From Petrotoga sp. UBA5851 (GTDB taxonomy: Bacteria; Thermotogota; Thermotogae; Petrotogales; Petrotogaceae): a stretch of 12,725 nucleotides of DNA. Below the pieces are notes generated by a model that saw only the letters and a program-made list of their open reading frames with translations, did not search any database and was not told the DNA's origin. The stretch is from contig DJGH01000052.1 in NCBI GenBank assembly GCA_002431635.1, positions 10,384-23,108 of the forward strand, given 5' to 3'. A program made the translations under genes and the position numbers. Positions 5,857 to 12,725 of this stretch are shown one piece after another (position 1 is the stretch's first letter; each line of letters opens with the position of its first letter).

Positions 5857-7446
5857 ATGTACTACGATGTCATCATAATCGGTTCAGGAATGGCAGGTCT
5901 GACTGCAGGAGCTTATCTGTGTAAAAACGGACACAATGTACTTATTATTGAGAAATCAGAAAAAACCGGCGGTCTTGTGACCTCCTTCGAAAGAGATGGT
6001 TTTACGTTTGATGCCGGAATACGAGCCTTTGAGAATTCCGGAATAATACTTCCCATGCTTCGCCAGTTAGGCATTAATATTGATTTTATAAAAAATCCAG
6101 TTTCGTTAGGCATAGAAAAAGATTTTATCTATCTTAAGACTACAGAGAGTATAAAAGATTATCATGAACTTCTTTTAAAAAATTTTCCTTCTCAGACAAA
6201 ACAAATTGATAGAATCATCAATGAAATTAAAAAAGTAATAGGCTATATGGATGTCCTATACGGCATAGATAATCCTTTGTTTATGGATTTGAAGCATGAT
6301 AGGAACTATTTGACAAAAACTCTTCTTCCTTGGATAATAAAATACTATAAAAATATCAGAAAGATTGAAATGCTTAATATGCCTATAAATGAATATCTGC
6401 TGAACTTTACTCAGGATATGCATCTTATTGATACGATAACTCAGCATTTTTTTGCAGATACTCCCGCTTTTTTTGCGTTAAGCTATTTTGGCCTTTATCT
6501 GGATTACTCTTATACCAAAGGAGGAACACAAACCCTCGCTTCTTCATTGACTTCATTTATTCTTGAAAATTCTGGTAAAATACTTTTAAAAACAGAAATA
6601 TCAAAAATTGATTCTGAAGGGAAAAAACTCTTTTCCACTGATTCACAGATGTTTGAATATGATCAGCTTATATGGGCTGCAGATCTGAAAAAATTCTATG
6701 GTAATCTGGAAAAAAACTCTTTGAAAAGAATAACCAGTAATAAAAAATCGGAGCAAACCTATAATGCGATTATAAATGCTGATACTTCGGAATCTGTACT
6801 TACACTTTATCTAGCGGTTGATCAGCCAAAAGAATTGTTCGAAAATGCTTTTGGAGCCCATTGCTTCTACACTCCCCAAAAAATTGGGCTTTCTTCTATT
6901 GCTTCTTTTAAAAAAAGTATAAACAGTGTCGAAAATCTTGCCGGCTATATATACAAATATCTTGATTTGACAACATACGAGATATCGTGCCCCGTTATAC
7001 GCGATAAAAGTCTTGCTCCTCAAGGAAAAACAGGCCTGATAATAAGCACTCTTTTTGATTACGATCTAGCCAAACTTGCAGAGCAGAAAGACTGGTATGA
7101 AGAGTTTAAAGTATTATGTAAGGATAAAATCATTGATGTCCTGGATAAAACCATTTTAGAAGGGTTGAAATCCAAAGTAATTTTTGGAATTATATCCTCT
7201 CCGCTCACACTGGAAAAATCAACTTTTAATACAAGGGGATCGATAACAGGCTGGGCATTCAAAAACAATCCAATACCTGCACAAAACAAAATGCGGAATA
7301 TCAAAAAATCTATTTATACTCCCTTTGAAGACATTTACCAGGCCGGACAATGGACTTTCAGCCCATCCGGACTTCCTATATCTATACTTACCGGAAAACT
7401 TGCTGCAGATAAAGTCCATAAAAAATTGCACAAGCTTCAGAGGTGA
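5857..7446 (+). CDS. CrtI/CrtN-type FAD-dependent oxidoreductase (carotenoid desaturase/oxidase-like)
   Basis: 529 residues. The N-terminus carries a dinucleotide-binding Rossmann motif, DVIIIGSGMAGLTAGAYL (4-21), an acidic ribose-binding residue in LIIEKSEKTGG, then FDAGIRAF, as in phytoene desaturases and carotene isomerases. The C-terminus keeps the second FAD-contact region (YQAGQWTFSPSGLP, 494-507) followed by an amphipathic helix. Family members dehydrogenate, isomerise or oxidise long polyprenoid chains at the membrane; CrtN and CrtP of the staphyloxanthin pathway are slightly shorter relatives. It heads a five-gene operon, with a good AAGGAGAGGG ribosome-binding site. The next two genes encode CrtQ- and CrtO-like proteins, supporting a polyprenoid substrate, but no squalene- or phytoene-type synthase is nearby. 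Desaturase, oxidase and isomerase cannot be told apart by eye. Confidence 0.88.
   Translation: MYYDVIIIGSGMAGLTAGAYLCKNGHNVLIIEKSEKTGGLVTSFERDGFTFDAGIRAFENSGIILPMLRQLGINIDFIKNPVSLGIEKDFIYLKTTESIKDYHELLLKNFPSQTKQIDRIINEIKKVIGYMDVLYGIDNPLFMDLKHDRNYLTKTLLPWIIKYYKNIRKIEMLNMPINEYLLNFTQDMHLIDTITQHFFADTPAFFALSYFGLYLDYSYTKGGTQTLASSLTSFILENSGKILLKTEISKIDSEGKKLFSTDSQMFEYDQLIWAADLKKFYGNLEKNSLKRITSNKKSEQTYNAIINADTSESVLTLYLAVDQPKELFENAFGAHCFYTPQKIGLSSIASFKKSINSVENLAGYIYKYLDLTTYEISCPVIRDKSLAPQGKTGLIISTLFDYDLAKLAEQKDWYEEFKVLCKDKIIDVLDKTILEGLKSKVIFGIISSPLTLEKSTFNTRGSITGWAFKNNPIPAQNKMRNIKKSIYTPFEDIYQAGQWTFSPSGLPISILTGKLAADKVHKKLHKLQR
7440..7446 (+). promoter_or_regulatory. Ribosome-binding site choosing the glycosyltransferase start
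   Basis: GAGGTGA overlaps the stop codon of the preceding gene and lies four bases before the ATG at 7451. The frame is open back to 7325, but that stretch lies entirely within the oxidoreductase gene and gives no recognisable protein, so 7451 is the better start. Confidence 0.8.
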
Positions 7447-7450
7447 TAGC

Positions 7451-8548
7451 ATGATTTTTACATTAAGTCTTATATTGGCAGGGTTAGTATGTGGCTATCT
7501 CTTATTTATTCATTTCCCTTTTCTTTGTGGATCTTGCGGCAAAAAAAAATTACACGACCTTACAATAATAATACCTGCAAGAAATGAGCAAGAAAACCTT
7601 TTAGGCATACTGAGAGACCTTAAGCAACAGACAGTTGAAATTTCAGAGATAATCTGCGTAAATGACTGTTCTTCTGATCATACTGCCGAAATTGCAAGAA
7701 TTAACGGAGCAAAAGTCATTAATATTGATGATAAGCCTCCTGGATGGATTGGAAAATCATGGGCATGCTTTGAAGGAGCACAAGCTTCAAAAAGTGAAAT
7801 TATACTATTTTTGGATGCCGATGTAAGACTTGCCCCGTCAGCGGTAGAAAAACTGCTATACGAGTATACAAAAAACAGATGTCCTATTTCTGTTCAGCCT
7901 TTCCACACTACCGTAAAATCTTATGAACAGTTTTCGTTATTTTTTAATTTGATTGAGGTTGGAGCAAATGGAGTTACAACAGCCATTAAAAGCAAAAATG
8001 CCGGTCTTTTCGGACCGGTAATTATGATTGACCGGCTAACTTATTTTCGTATCGGAGGACATAAAAGTATACGCTCAAGCATTGTGGATGATATTGATAT
8101 GGGAAGAGTACTCAATGAAAAAAATATAAGGTACAAGCTCTTTCTTGGTGGCCGGGATATCTGTTTCAGAATGTACGGTAGTGGTTTTAAATCTTTGATA
8201 GAGGGATGGACAAAAAATTATGCGACAGGTGCATCTAAAACCCCTTTAATTTTGTTTTTCTTGACTTTTCTGTGGCTTTCTTCATTAATATGTCTGAGCA
8301 TATATCCTGTCTATACCTTTTCCACAGCAGATTATTCTGCTTTTGCTATCTATTTTTCGCTTTACATCGTTGCTGTTGCGCATCTGTTAAAAATTTCAAA
8401 AAGAATCGGATCATTTGGAAAAGTGTCAATTGTTTTATTCCCTCTTCTGCTTCTTTTTTTTCTTTATATATTTTTTGTTTCTACTCTGAAAAAAATACTG
8501 TGCCTTGAAGTGACGTGGAAAGGCAGGAAAATAAAACTGGAGAAGTGA
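7451..8548 (+). CDS. Family 2 glycosyltransferase, CrtQ-like
   Basis: 365 residues. An N-terminal membrane anchor (about 2-22) precedes a GT-A domain: nucleotide-binding start TIIIPARNE (38-46), VNDCSSD (70-76), a PPGWIGKSWAC segment (96-106) typical of CrtQ-type enzymes, the metal-binding DAD at 122-124, a DDID motif at 213-216 likely to hold the catalytic base, and EGWTKN (251-256). About three C-terminal helices (near 266-287, 294-312 and 325-345) anchor it in the membrane. In staphyloxanthin synthesis CrtQ esterifies glucose to 4,4'-diaponeurosporenoate, and its length is close to this protein. Only four bases separate it from the oxidoreductase gene and three from the acyltransferase gene. 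The sugar donor and lipid acceptor here are inferred by analogy only. Confidence 0.87.
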   Translation: MIFTLSLILAGLVCGYLLFIHFPFLCGSCGKKKLHDLTIIIPARNEQENLLGILRDLKQQTVEISEIICVNDCSSDHTAEIARINGAKVINIDDKPPGWIGKSWACFEGAQASKSEIILFLDADVRLAPSAVEKLLYEYTKNRCPISVQPFHTTVKSYEQFSLFFNLIEVGANGVTTAIKSKNAGLFGPVIMIDRLTYFRIGGHKSIRSSIVDDIDMGRVLNEKNIRYKLFLGGRDICFRMYGSGFKSLIEGWTKNYATGASKTPLILFFLTFLWLSSLICLSIYPVYTFSTADYSAFAIYFSLYIVAVAHLLKISKRIGSFGKVSIVLFPLLLLFFLYIFFVSTLKKILCLEVTWKGRKIKLEK

Positions 8549-8551
8549 CTT

Positions 8552-9064
8552 ATGCAGATTTTTTTTCTTCCACAATGGCTTACAATATTTTTGTGTTTTA
8601 TTTTGTGGCCTGTAATTCAGATTTCAATAGCTGTCTTGTGTACAAAAATCCCTCAATCAAAGTTCTCGTATTCATCAGGAATTTTTAAGCCTCATCGGTG
8701 GGAAAAAAACGGTTCAATATATCAAACATTATTCAAAGTAAAAAAATGGAAAAAATTCTTACCTGATGGTGGAGCCGTAATGAAGAACGGTTATCGGAAA
8801 AAAAGACTTCGGAATTACTCTGTTATAGAACTTGAAAAATTTTTAGCCGAGTCCTGTAGAGCTGAACTGGTTCATCTTCTTGCAATACTTCCGTTCTGGA
8901 TTTTTGGCTTTTTCGCTCCTATAGAGATACTGGTATATATGTTCATCTATGCCGTTTCTGTAAATTTTCCCTGCATAATTGTGCAGAGATATAACAGACC
9001 ACGAATATTGCACTTGATGGAAAAAATAAAACTCAATCTCTCTGATTGTGATAAAATACTGTAA
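8552..9064 (+). CDS. CrtO-like acyltransferase (glycosyl-4,4'-diaponeurosporenoate acyltransferase family)
   Basis: 170 residues, close to the length of CrtO from the staphyloxanthin pathway. It has an N-terminal membrane helix (about 9-30), then an interfacial stretch KVKKWKKFLPDGG (62-74), a helix with ESCRAELVHLL (100-110) whose R103, E105 and H108 are likely functional residues, two further hydrophobic segments (about 110-120 and 123-140), and the family hallmark VQRYNRPR (144-151). CrtO adds a fatty acyl group to the glucose of glucosyl-diaponeurosporenoate at the membrane. Following a CrtQ-like enzyme, it probably acylates the sugar that enzyme transfers. Homologues occur in bacteria without carotenoids, so the lipid carrying the sugar may differ. 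Confidence 0.85.
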   Translation: MQIFFLPQWLTIFLCFILWPVIQISIAVLCTKIPQSKFSYSSGIFKPHRWEKNGSIYQTLFKVKKWKKFLPDGGAVMKNGYRKKRLRNYSVIELEKFLAESCRAELVHLLAILPFWIFGFFAPIEILVYMFIYAVSVNFPCIIVQRYNRPRILHLMEKIKLNLSDCDKIL

Positions 9065-9088
9065 AAGAAAGGAAAAAGAGGTGCTACT

Positions 9089-9376
9089 ATGATAAAGGTA
9101 ATTGCAAAAAACTACGTTCATCAAGACAATTTAAAAGAAGTAGTGGAACTTTACAGGGAGCTTGTAGAACTTACCAGAAAAGAAAAGGGCTGTATAAAAT
9201 ACGAGCTTTTCCAGGATGAAAAGGATCCTTTAAGCATAGCTATGATAGAAGAATGGGCAAGCAAAGAAGATCTTGAAAGACACTTATCTTCAGAGCATTT
9301 CTTAAGAATTGTTCCTCTGATAAGAAAGCATATGCAGAAACAGACAGATATGGGGATTTATAATAGAATTATATGA
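9089..9376 (+). CDS. Antibiotic biosynthesis monooxygenase (ABM) family protein, YgiN-like
   Basis: 95 residues with the ABM dimeric alpha+beta-barrel pattern: strand MIKVIAKNYV, helix NLKEVVELYRELVELTRKEKG, strand CIKYELFQDE, then IAMIEEWASKEDLERHLSSEHF, where EEWAS and the HLSS-HF helix are family hallmarks. Relatives include YgiN-type quinol monooxygenases and cofactor-free oxygenases of polyketide pathways; others have no proven activity. It is the fourth gene of the operon, 24 bases after the acyltransferase gene, with an AAAGAGGTG ribosome-binding site. It could act on the operon's product or on quinones at the same membrane. Oxygen use would be surprising if the host is a strict anaerobe, so a binding or protective role is also possible. 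Confidence 0.85.
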   Translation: MIKVIAKNYVHQDNLKEVVELYRELVELTRKEKGCIKYELFQDEKDPLSIAMIEEWASKEDLERHLSSEHFLRIVPLIRKHMQKQTDMGIYNRII

Positions 9377-9411
9377 TTATTAGGTTAGGTACATTATAGG
9401 GGGGGAAGAAG

Positions 9412-10440
9412 ATGGAACAGCTGTTTCTTCAGGAAAGAGAGATTTTTGATGAAGTAGAATTATGCAGTAAAGATGGTCTACTTAACAGAGAAAGTATAGG
9501 ATGGGCAAGAAATTCTGTCATAGTCTGTAATCTTTCCGGCAGATGGTTAAGGAAAAAGAAATGGAACTACTGGTATATCATGGGGCCGGACTGTCTTTTT
9601 TCGGTTACAGTATCCAATATTGATTATGCCGGAATGGTTTTTGCTTATTTTTACGACAGAAAAAACCGAAAGTTTATAGAAAAAACAATTATGACTCCTT
9701 TCGGATTTGGTTGCAGAATGCCTTGCGGAGTTAATGAAACGGTTATTTTTGAAAATTCTGCAATTAAAGTAAAAATACTTTCTGAAGGAACAGGTACACA
9801 TATTTTTTTCGAAGATACTGACTTTAAAAAAGAAAAAATATCAGGCGAGTTTATTATAAAACCTTATAATGGCCAGGAAACACTCAATGTAGTTATTCCG
9901 TGGAATGAAAGAACGTTTCAGTTCACATCAAAACAGATAGGCCTGCCTGTGGAGGGAATCCTTACTTTGGGAAATAAAAAGTATTTCTTCAACTCACAGG
10001 ATTCTTTTGCATGTCTTGACTTTGGAAGGGGAGTATGGCCATACGAGGTAATGTGGAATTGGGCAAGCGGCTTTGGAAGGTTTAGCGGCAGATCTGTGGC
10101 TGTTAATCTCGGAGCAAAGTGGACCGACGGTACAGGGATGACAGAAAATGCAATTTTCATTGACGGCAAAAGCATAAAACTTAGTGAAAATACTATCTTT
10201 GAGTACGATAAAAATGACTTTATGAAAGATTGGAAACTTAAGACAGCCATATCTGACAGGGTCAATCTTGTATTTACTCCTGAGTATGAAAGAGTTGCCA
10301 AATCAAAAGTGCTTTTTCTTGAATCTGAAGTTCATCAGATGATAGGTGTTTTCAACGGATATATAAAGGACGAAGCCGGACAGAAAATTTCTGTAGAAAA
10401 TATGAACGGGTGTTCCGAAGAACATTTTGGGAAGTGGTAG
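9412..10440 (+). CDS. DUF2804 family protein
   Basis: 342 residues, soluble, without signal peptide or membrane helix. It matches the DUF2804 pattern: an N-terminal GWAR segment (30-33) and LSGRWLRKKKWNYW (41-54), a beta-rich middle, and the conserved C-terminal half with MWNWASGFG (214-222), GAKWTDGTGMTEN (235-247), and a closing strand LVFTPEYERVA. The strand-rich layout suggests a two-domain lipocalin-like fold, recalling CrtC-type carotenoid hydratases, but I assign that only from general resemblance. No function is established for the family. It is the last gene of the crt-like operon, 35 bases after the ABM gene, with a very strong GGGGGG ribosome-binding site, and is followed by a terminator. 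A role in binding or modifying a hydrophobic product is an inference. Confidence 0.85.
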   Translation: MEQLFLQEREIFDEVELCSKDGLLNRESIGWARNSVIVCNLSGRWLRKKKWNYWYIMGPDCLFSVTVSNIDYAGMVFAYFYDRKNRKFIEKTIMTPFGFGCRMPCGVNETVIFENSAIKVKILSEGTGTHIFFEDTDFKKEKISGEFIIKPYNGQETLNVVIPWNERTFQFTSKQIGLPVEGILTLGNKKYFFNSQDSFACLDFGRGVWPYEVMWNWASGFGRFSGRSVAVNLGAKWTDGTGMTENAIFIDGKSIKLSENTIFEYDKNDFMKDWKLKTAISDRVNLVFTPEYERVAKSKVLFLESEVHQMIGVFNGYIKDEAGQKISVENMNGCSEEHFGKW

Positions 10441-10451
10441 TTTTACCAATC

Positions 10452-10490
10452 ATGTCTTTTGAAGTTATTTTTTCAAAAGACATTTTTTTT
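10452..10490 (+). terminator. Rho-independent terminator closing the crt-like operon
   Basis: A perfect 12-base stem, ATGTCTTTTGAA (10452-10463) with TTCAAAAGACAT (10472-10483), an eight-base loop, and seven T after it. It sits 11 bases after the DUF2804 stop and 2 bases before the next -35 box, cleanly separating the two operons. Confidence 0.92.
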
Positions 10491-10492
10491 GC

Positions 10493-10521
10493 TTGACAAA
10501 AGAAAAATAAAATAGTACAAT
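10493..10521 (+). promoter_or_regulatory. Promoter of the GntR-ABC operon
   Basis: Perfect TTGACA (10493-10498), a 17-base spacer and TACAAT (10516-10521). The start is expected near 10528, inside the candidate operator just downstream. Confidence 0.85.
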
Positions 10522-10528
10522 ACTTATG

Positions 10529-10552
10529 TACTTAGTTAGTTGAGTAGCTAAC
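10529..10552. promoter_or_regulatory. Candidate GntR (YtrA-type) operator
   Basis: Two overlapping imperfect palindromes begin at the predicted transcription start: TACTTAGTTAGTTGAGTA (10529-10546, 12 of 18 symmetric positions) and GTTAG/CTAAC arms (10535-10552). YtrA-type repressors commonly bind such sites over or just after their own promoter. Which symmetry is used cannot be decided here. Confidence 0.5.
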
Positions 10553-10572
10553 AAAGAAACGGAGGTGAACAG

Positions 10573-10947
10573 ATGAAATTCGATGAAACATCAACGCGGC
10601 CTATATTTTTACAGGTAGCGGAACTCATTGAAGATATGATTCTTCAGCAGACACTTAAAGAAGAGGATCAGATTTTTTCAACGAACCAGTTGGCGCAGAC
10701 TTACAATATAAATCCAGCCACAGCAAGAAAAGGTTTTTCAATTCTTACAGATGAAGGGATTCTCTACAAGAAAAGAGGTCTTGGAATGTACGTAAGCTCC
10801 GGAGCACTGGCAAAAATAAGAGAAAAAAGGAGAAGAGAGTTCTTGAACGACTTTATAAAAAAACTTATGACTGAAGCAGAAAAACTGGGAATCAAAAAAT
10901 CAGAACTTATCACAATGATAGAAAGCTATAAGGAGGAGAAGAAATGA
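10573..10947 (+). CDS. GntR-family transcriptional regulator, YtrA subfamily
   Basis: 124 residues. The N-terminal winged helix follows the GntR pattern: RPIFLQVAELIEDMIL (8-23), then an HTH containing STNQLAQTYNINPATARKGF (about 40-59) and the wing LTDEGILYKKRGLGMYV. After it comes only a charged helical tail (about 80-123) with no room for an effector domain, which is the mark of the YtrA subfamily. These proteins repress the ABC-transporter operon they head and respond to cell-wall-active compounds in the few studied cases. A GGAGGTGA ribosome-binding site precedes the ATG. The stop overlaps the ATPase start by four bases (ATGA). Local autoregulation through the site at 10529-10552 is likely. 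Confidence 0.93.
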   Translation: MKFDETSTRPIFLQVAELIEDMILQQTLKEEDQIFSTNQLAQTYNINPATARKGFSILTDEGILYKKRGLGMYVSSGALAKIREKRRREFLNDFIKKLMTEAEKLGIKKSELITMIESYKEEKK

Positions 10948-11837
10948 ATCAAGCAATAGAAATTTATCTTCTAAATAAATTTTATGATAACTTCCATGTA
11001 CTGAAAGATATTTCCCTTTCCATTCAGGAAAACAGAATATACGGATTGATTGGCAGAAATGGTGCAGGAAAGACAACGCTTATGAAAACAATTGCAGGTC
11101 AGATATACTATAAATCCGGCTATATAAAAGTTTTCGGTCAGGACACACGTAAGGACGAAACAGCGATAAACAAGATCTGCCTTGCACGAGAAACCCTTGG
11201 AGCATACTATGAACAGAATACTTCTATAAAGGTATCAAAGATATTAGAGATAGCAGGTACTCTTTTTAAGAACTGGGATGAACAATACGCAAGACATCTA
11301 ATAAAAAGACTCGGTCTTGACCCAAAAAAATATTACAACAAAATATCCAAAGGCATGAAAACTACAGTAGGTATAATAATTGGTCTTGCAAGTCGGGCAG
11401 AAATAACAATGTTTGATGAACCATACATCGGTCTGGATCCTGTGGCAAGGGATATATTTTTTGAAGAGCTCAACAAAGATTACATGAACAATCCACGCAC
11501 TATGATAATATCCTCACATCTCATAAAAGAGTTTGAAACACTTTTTGAAAACATCATAATGATTGACAAAGGAAGAATAATAATTGACGACACGGTCGAA
11601 AGTATAGAACAAAAGTTCTTTTATCTGAGCGGAAAAGAAAGCAGTATTGAAAAGGTTCTTAATGGGCAGAAAATTCTTTCAAAGGAAAAGATCGGAGGAC
11701 TTGCAAGTTATGCTGTGACTGGAAAACTCACCGAGCTTGATTATGATAAGTTGTCACAAAATGATGTACAGGTATCTAGGATGGATATACAGAAAATACT
11801 TGTGAACCTGACTAAGGAGGACGAAACAGATGAGTAA
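10944..11837 (+). CDS. ABC transporter ATP-binding protein (YtrB/BcrA-like)
   Basis: 297 residues. Walker A GRNGAGKTT is at 37-45, the signature is ISKGM (134-138) in place of the usual LSGGQ, Walker B ITMFDE is at 154-159, and the switch histidine is H192 (SSHLIKE). The Q-loop position appears to carry a glutamate (E83). LSKGM-type signatures are typical of ATPases encoded beside YtrA-type regulators. The ~80 residues after the ATPase core form an accessory C-terminal domain common in this group. Overlaps with the regulator gene (4 bases) and the permease gene (8 bases) indicate a tightly coupled operon. The complex probably moves or senses a membrane-active compound; the substrate is unknown. 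Confidence 0.93.
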   Translation: MNQAIEIYLLNKFYDNFHVLKDISLSIQENRIYGLIGRNGAGKTTLMKTIAGQIYYKSGYIKVFGQDTRKDETAINKICLARETLGAYYEQNTSIKVSKILEIAGTLFKNWDEQYARHLIKRLGLDPKKYYNKISKGMKTTVGIIIGLASRAEITMFDEPYIGLDPVARDIFFEELNKDYMNNPRTMIISSHLIKEFETLFENIIMIDKGRIIIDDTVESIEQKFFYLSGKESSIEKVLNGQKILSKEKIGGLASYAVTGKLTELDYDKLSQNDVQVSRMDIQKILVNLTKEDETDE

Positions 11838-12486
11838 AGATGTTTTAAAGGCTTTTAAAGTCATCATAAGCATGATAAAGGAAAGTTTTTATATATTTCT
11901 TGTGGTTGGAGCAGTTATAGTCCTTGTAAACTCGTCGATGGAATACTTTTTCGAACGTGGTACGGCAGATCTGGAAGGATTTTTCCATACATTGAAAACA
12001 AATATAGCAGTAAATTTCTCTGGAATGCTCTTCATCTTTTCTTTTGTTTCAGTAATCGTACTATTTTCACAGACTATCAATATGCTGCTGATGTTCTCTA
12101 CCCCACGTAAGCATATACGATCTGCAGTAAACACATATCTTTTTGCCCTTCCTCTTGTCATTGGAACTGCGGTAAATTTATTGCTTTTACTTATCGATGT
12201 TCCTTTTGGTAGAGTTAGTCTGGCCATAGCTATAATTACCGTGTTTTATTTTGCAACTTTTTACACCGGTTTTCTTGCCCTGCTCGGAAAAAGATTTGGG
12301 TGGCAGTATGTGGTGGGAACTAATATTCTTGCGGTATGTCTTATAATGATAGCTTATAACCATATCTTCAAATTTATTGTATTTGGGGAAGGTAAGATAG
12401 CTTTCCTTATATCTGCAGCAATAACTATCGTACTTTTGTACTTTGTCAACAATCATCTTATGAAGCGTTCAGAGTATAAATACTAG
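11830..12486 (+). CDS. ABC transporter permease-like membrane protein of the GntR operon
   Basis: 218 residues with about six membrane helices (near 18-34, 62-85, 103-122, 129-152, 160-177 and 188-207), a positively charged loop TPRKHIR (91-97) and a basic C-terminus. I do not recognise a named family by motif, but its position directly after, and overlapping, an ABC ATPase that lacks its own membrane domain marks it as the likely membrane partner. An AAGGAGG ribosome-binding site lies inside the end of the ATPase gene. It is smaller than most ABC-2 permeases, so it may work as a homodimer or with the product of the following gene. Confidence 0.8.
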   Translation: MSKDVLKAFKVIISMIKESFYIFLVVGAVIVLVNSSMEYFFERGTADLEGFFHTLKTNIAVNFSGMLFIFSFVSVIVLFSQTINMLLMFSTPRKHIRSAVNTYLFALPLVIGTAVNLLLLLIDVPFGRVSLAIAIITVFYFATFYTGFLALLGKRFGWQYVVGTNILAVCLIMIAYNHIFKFIVFGEGKIAFLISAAITIVLLYFVNNHLMKRSEYKY

Positions 12487-12496
12487 GAGGAATAAA

Positions 12497-12725
12497 ATGA
12501 ATAAAAAAGGATTGATCTTTCTCGTAGGCAGCATAATAGTTCTTATGTTCACAGCATTTTACTACTTTCCAAACTACTATAATTTTTACATACTTGATGA
12601 GTATGATACCCTTTTCAACGGTAGTCTTGAATATACAAGGGGTTTTGAAGTAAAAAAAGATACAGAGCTGGTATTTACTTCAATGTTGGGGTTATCTGAT
12701 ATGCAATCAGCCATATACACTGAGG
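12497..12725 (+). CDS. N-terminal part of an exported or membrane-anchored hypothetical protein
   Basis: The ATG at 12497 follows TAGGAGG by six bases and the stop of the permease gene by ten, and the frame stays open to the window end (76 codons seen). The start, MNKKGLIFLVGSIIVLMF, is a signal peptide or membrane anchor; the following residues are aromatic-rich (FYYFPNYYNFYILDEYD) and look extracellular. No family is recognisable from this fragment. Its place as fourth gene of the GntR-ABC operon suggests an extracytoplasmic or accessory component of the transporter. Confidence 0.75.
   Translation, partial: MNKKGLIFLVGSIIVLMFTAFYYFPNYYNFYILDEYDTLFNGSLEYTRGFEVKKDTELVFTSMLGLSDMQSAIYTE

Noticed and set aside
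8000..8036. Alternative hairpins: GCCGGTC can pair with GACCGG at 8013-8018 or with GACCGGC at 8030-8036
   Set aside because: They lie within the well-conserved coding region of the glycosyltransferase, where the bases are explained by the protein; there is no T tract or nearby gene boundary to suggest a function.

Overview
The window is AT-rich, with strong GGAGG-type ribosome-binding sites and several short, tightly packed operons. The gene content fits a low-GC, probably anaerobic member of the Bacillota (class Clostridia): a YtrA-type GntR regulator with its ABC transporter, an AbrB-type regulator with an ABC-2 exporter, a Cache-GGDEF protein, and a Crp/Fnr regulator with a cysteine cluster. 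This placement is an inference from gene content and base composition. A low-GC spirochaete cannot be excluded.

Layout. (1) 1-942: 3' part of a membrane-bound Cache-GGDEF diguanylate cyclase. (2) 995-2070: a DinB-superfamily protein and a YkvA (DUF1232) membrane protein, closed by a terminator at 2071-2104. (3) 2233-3933: AbrB-family regulator, ABC ATPase and ABC-2 permease, with overlapping reading frames. (4) 3949-4608 on the minus strand: a Crp/Fnr-family regulator, divergent from two overlapping half-size permease genes (4701-5701). The 92-base gap between them holds overlapping divergent promoters and an 18-bp pseudo-palindrome centred exactly at -41.5 of the permease promoter. (5) 5857-10440: a five-gene operon with a consensus promoter at its head and a strong terminator at its end. 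It encodes a CrtI/CrtN-type FAD oxidoreductase, a CrtQ-like glycosyltransferase, a CrtO-like acyltransferase, an ABM-fold monooxygenase and a DUF2804 protein. (6) 10493 to the end: a promoter with a possible operator, a YtrA-type GntR repressor, an ABC ATPase, a six-TM permease and the start of an exported or anchored protein cut by the window edge.

The most interesting part is the five-gene operon. Three consecutive genes resemble the late steps of staphyloxanthin synthesis (oxidise, glycosylate, acylate), but no dehydrosqualene or phytoene synthase is present, and two unrelated small-molecule proteins are added. It may make a glycosylated, acylated polyprenoid or other membrane glycolipid. 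The adjacent regulator-permease unit may be linked to it through short sequences resembling the Crp/Fnr palindrome arms around the operon's -10 box, but that link is tentative.
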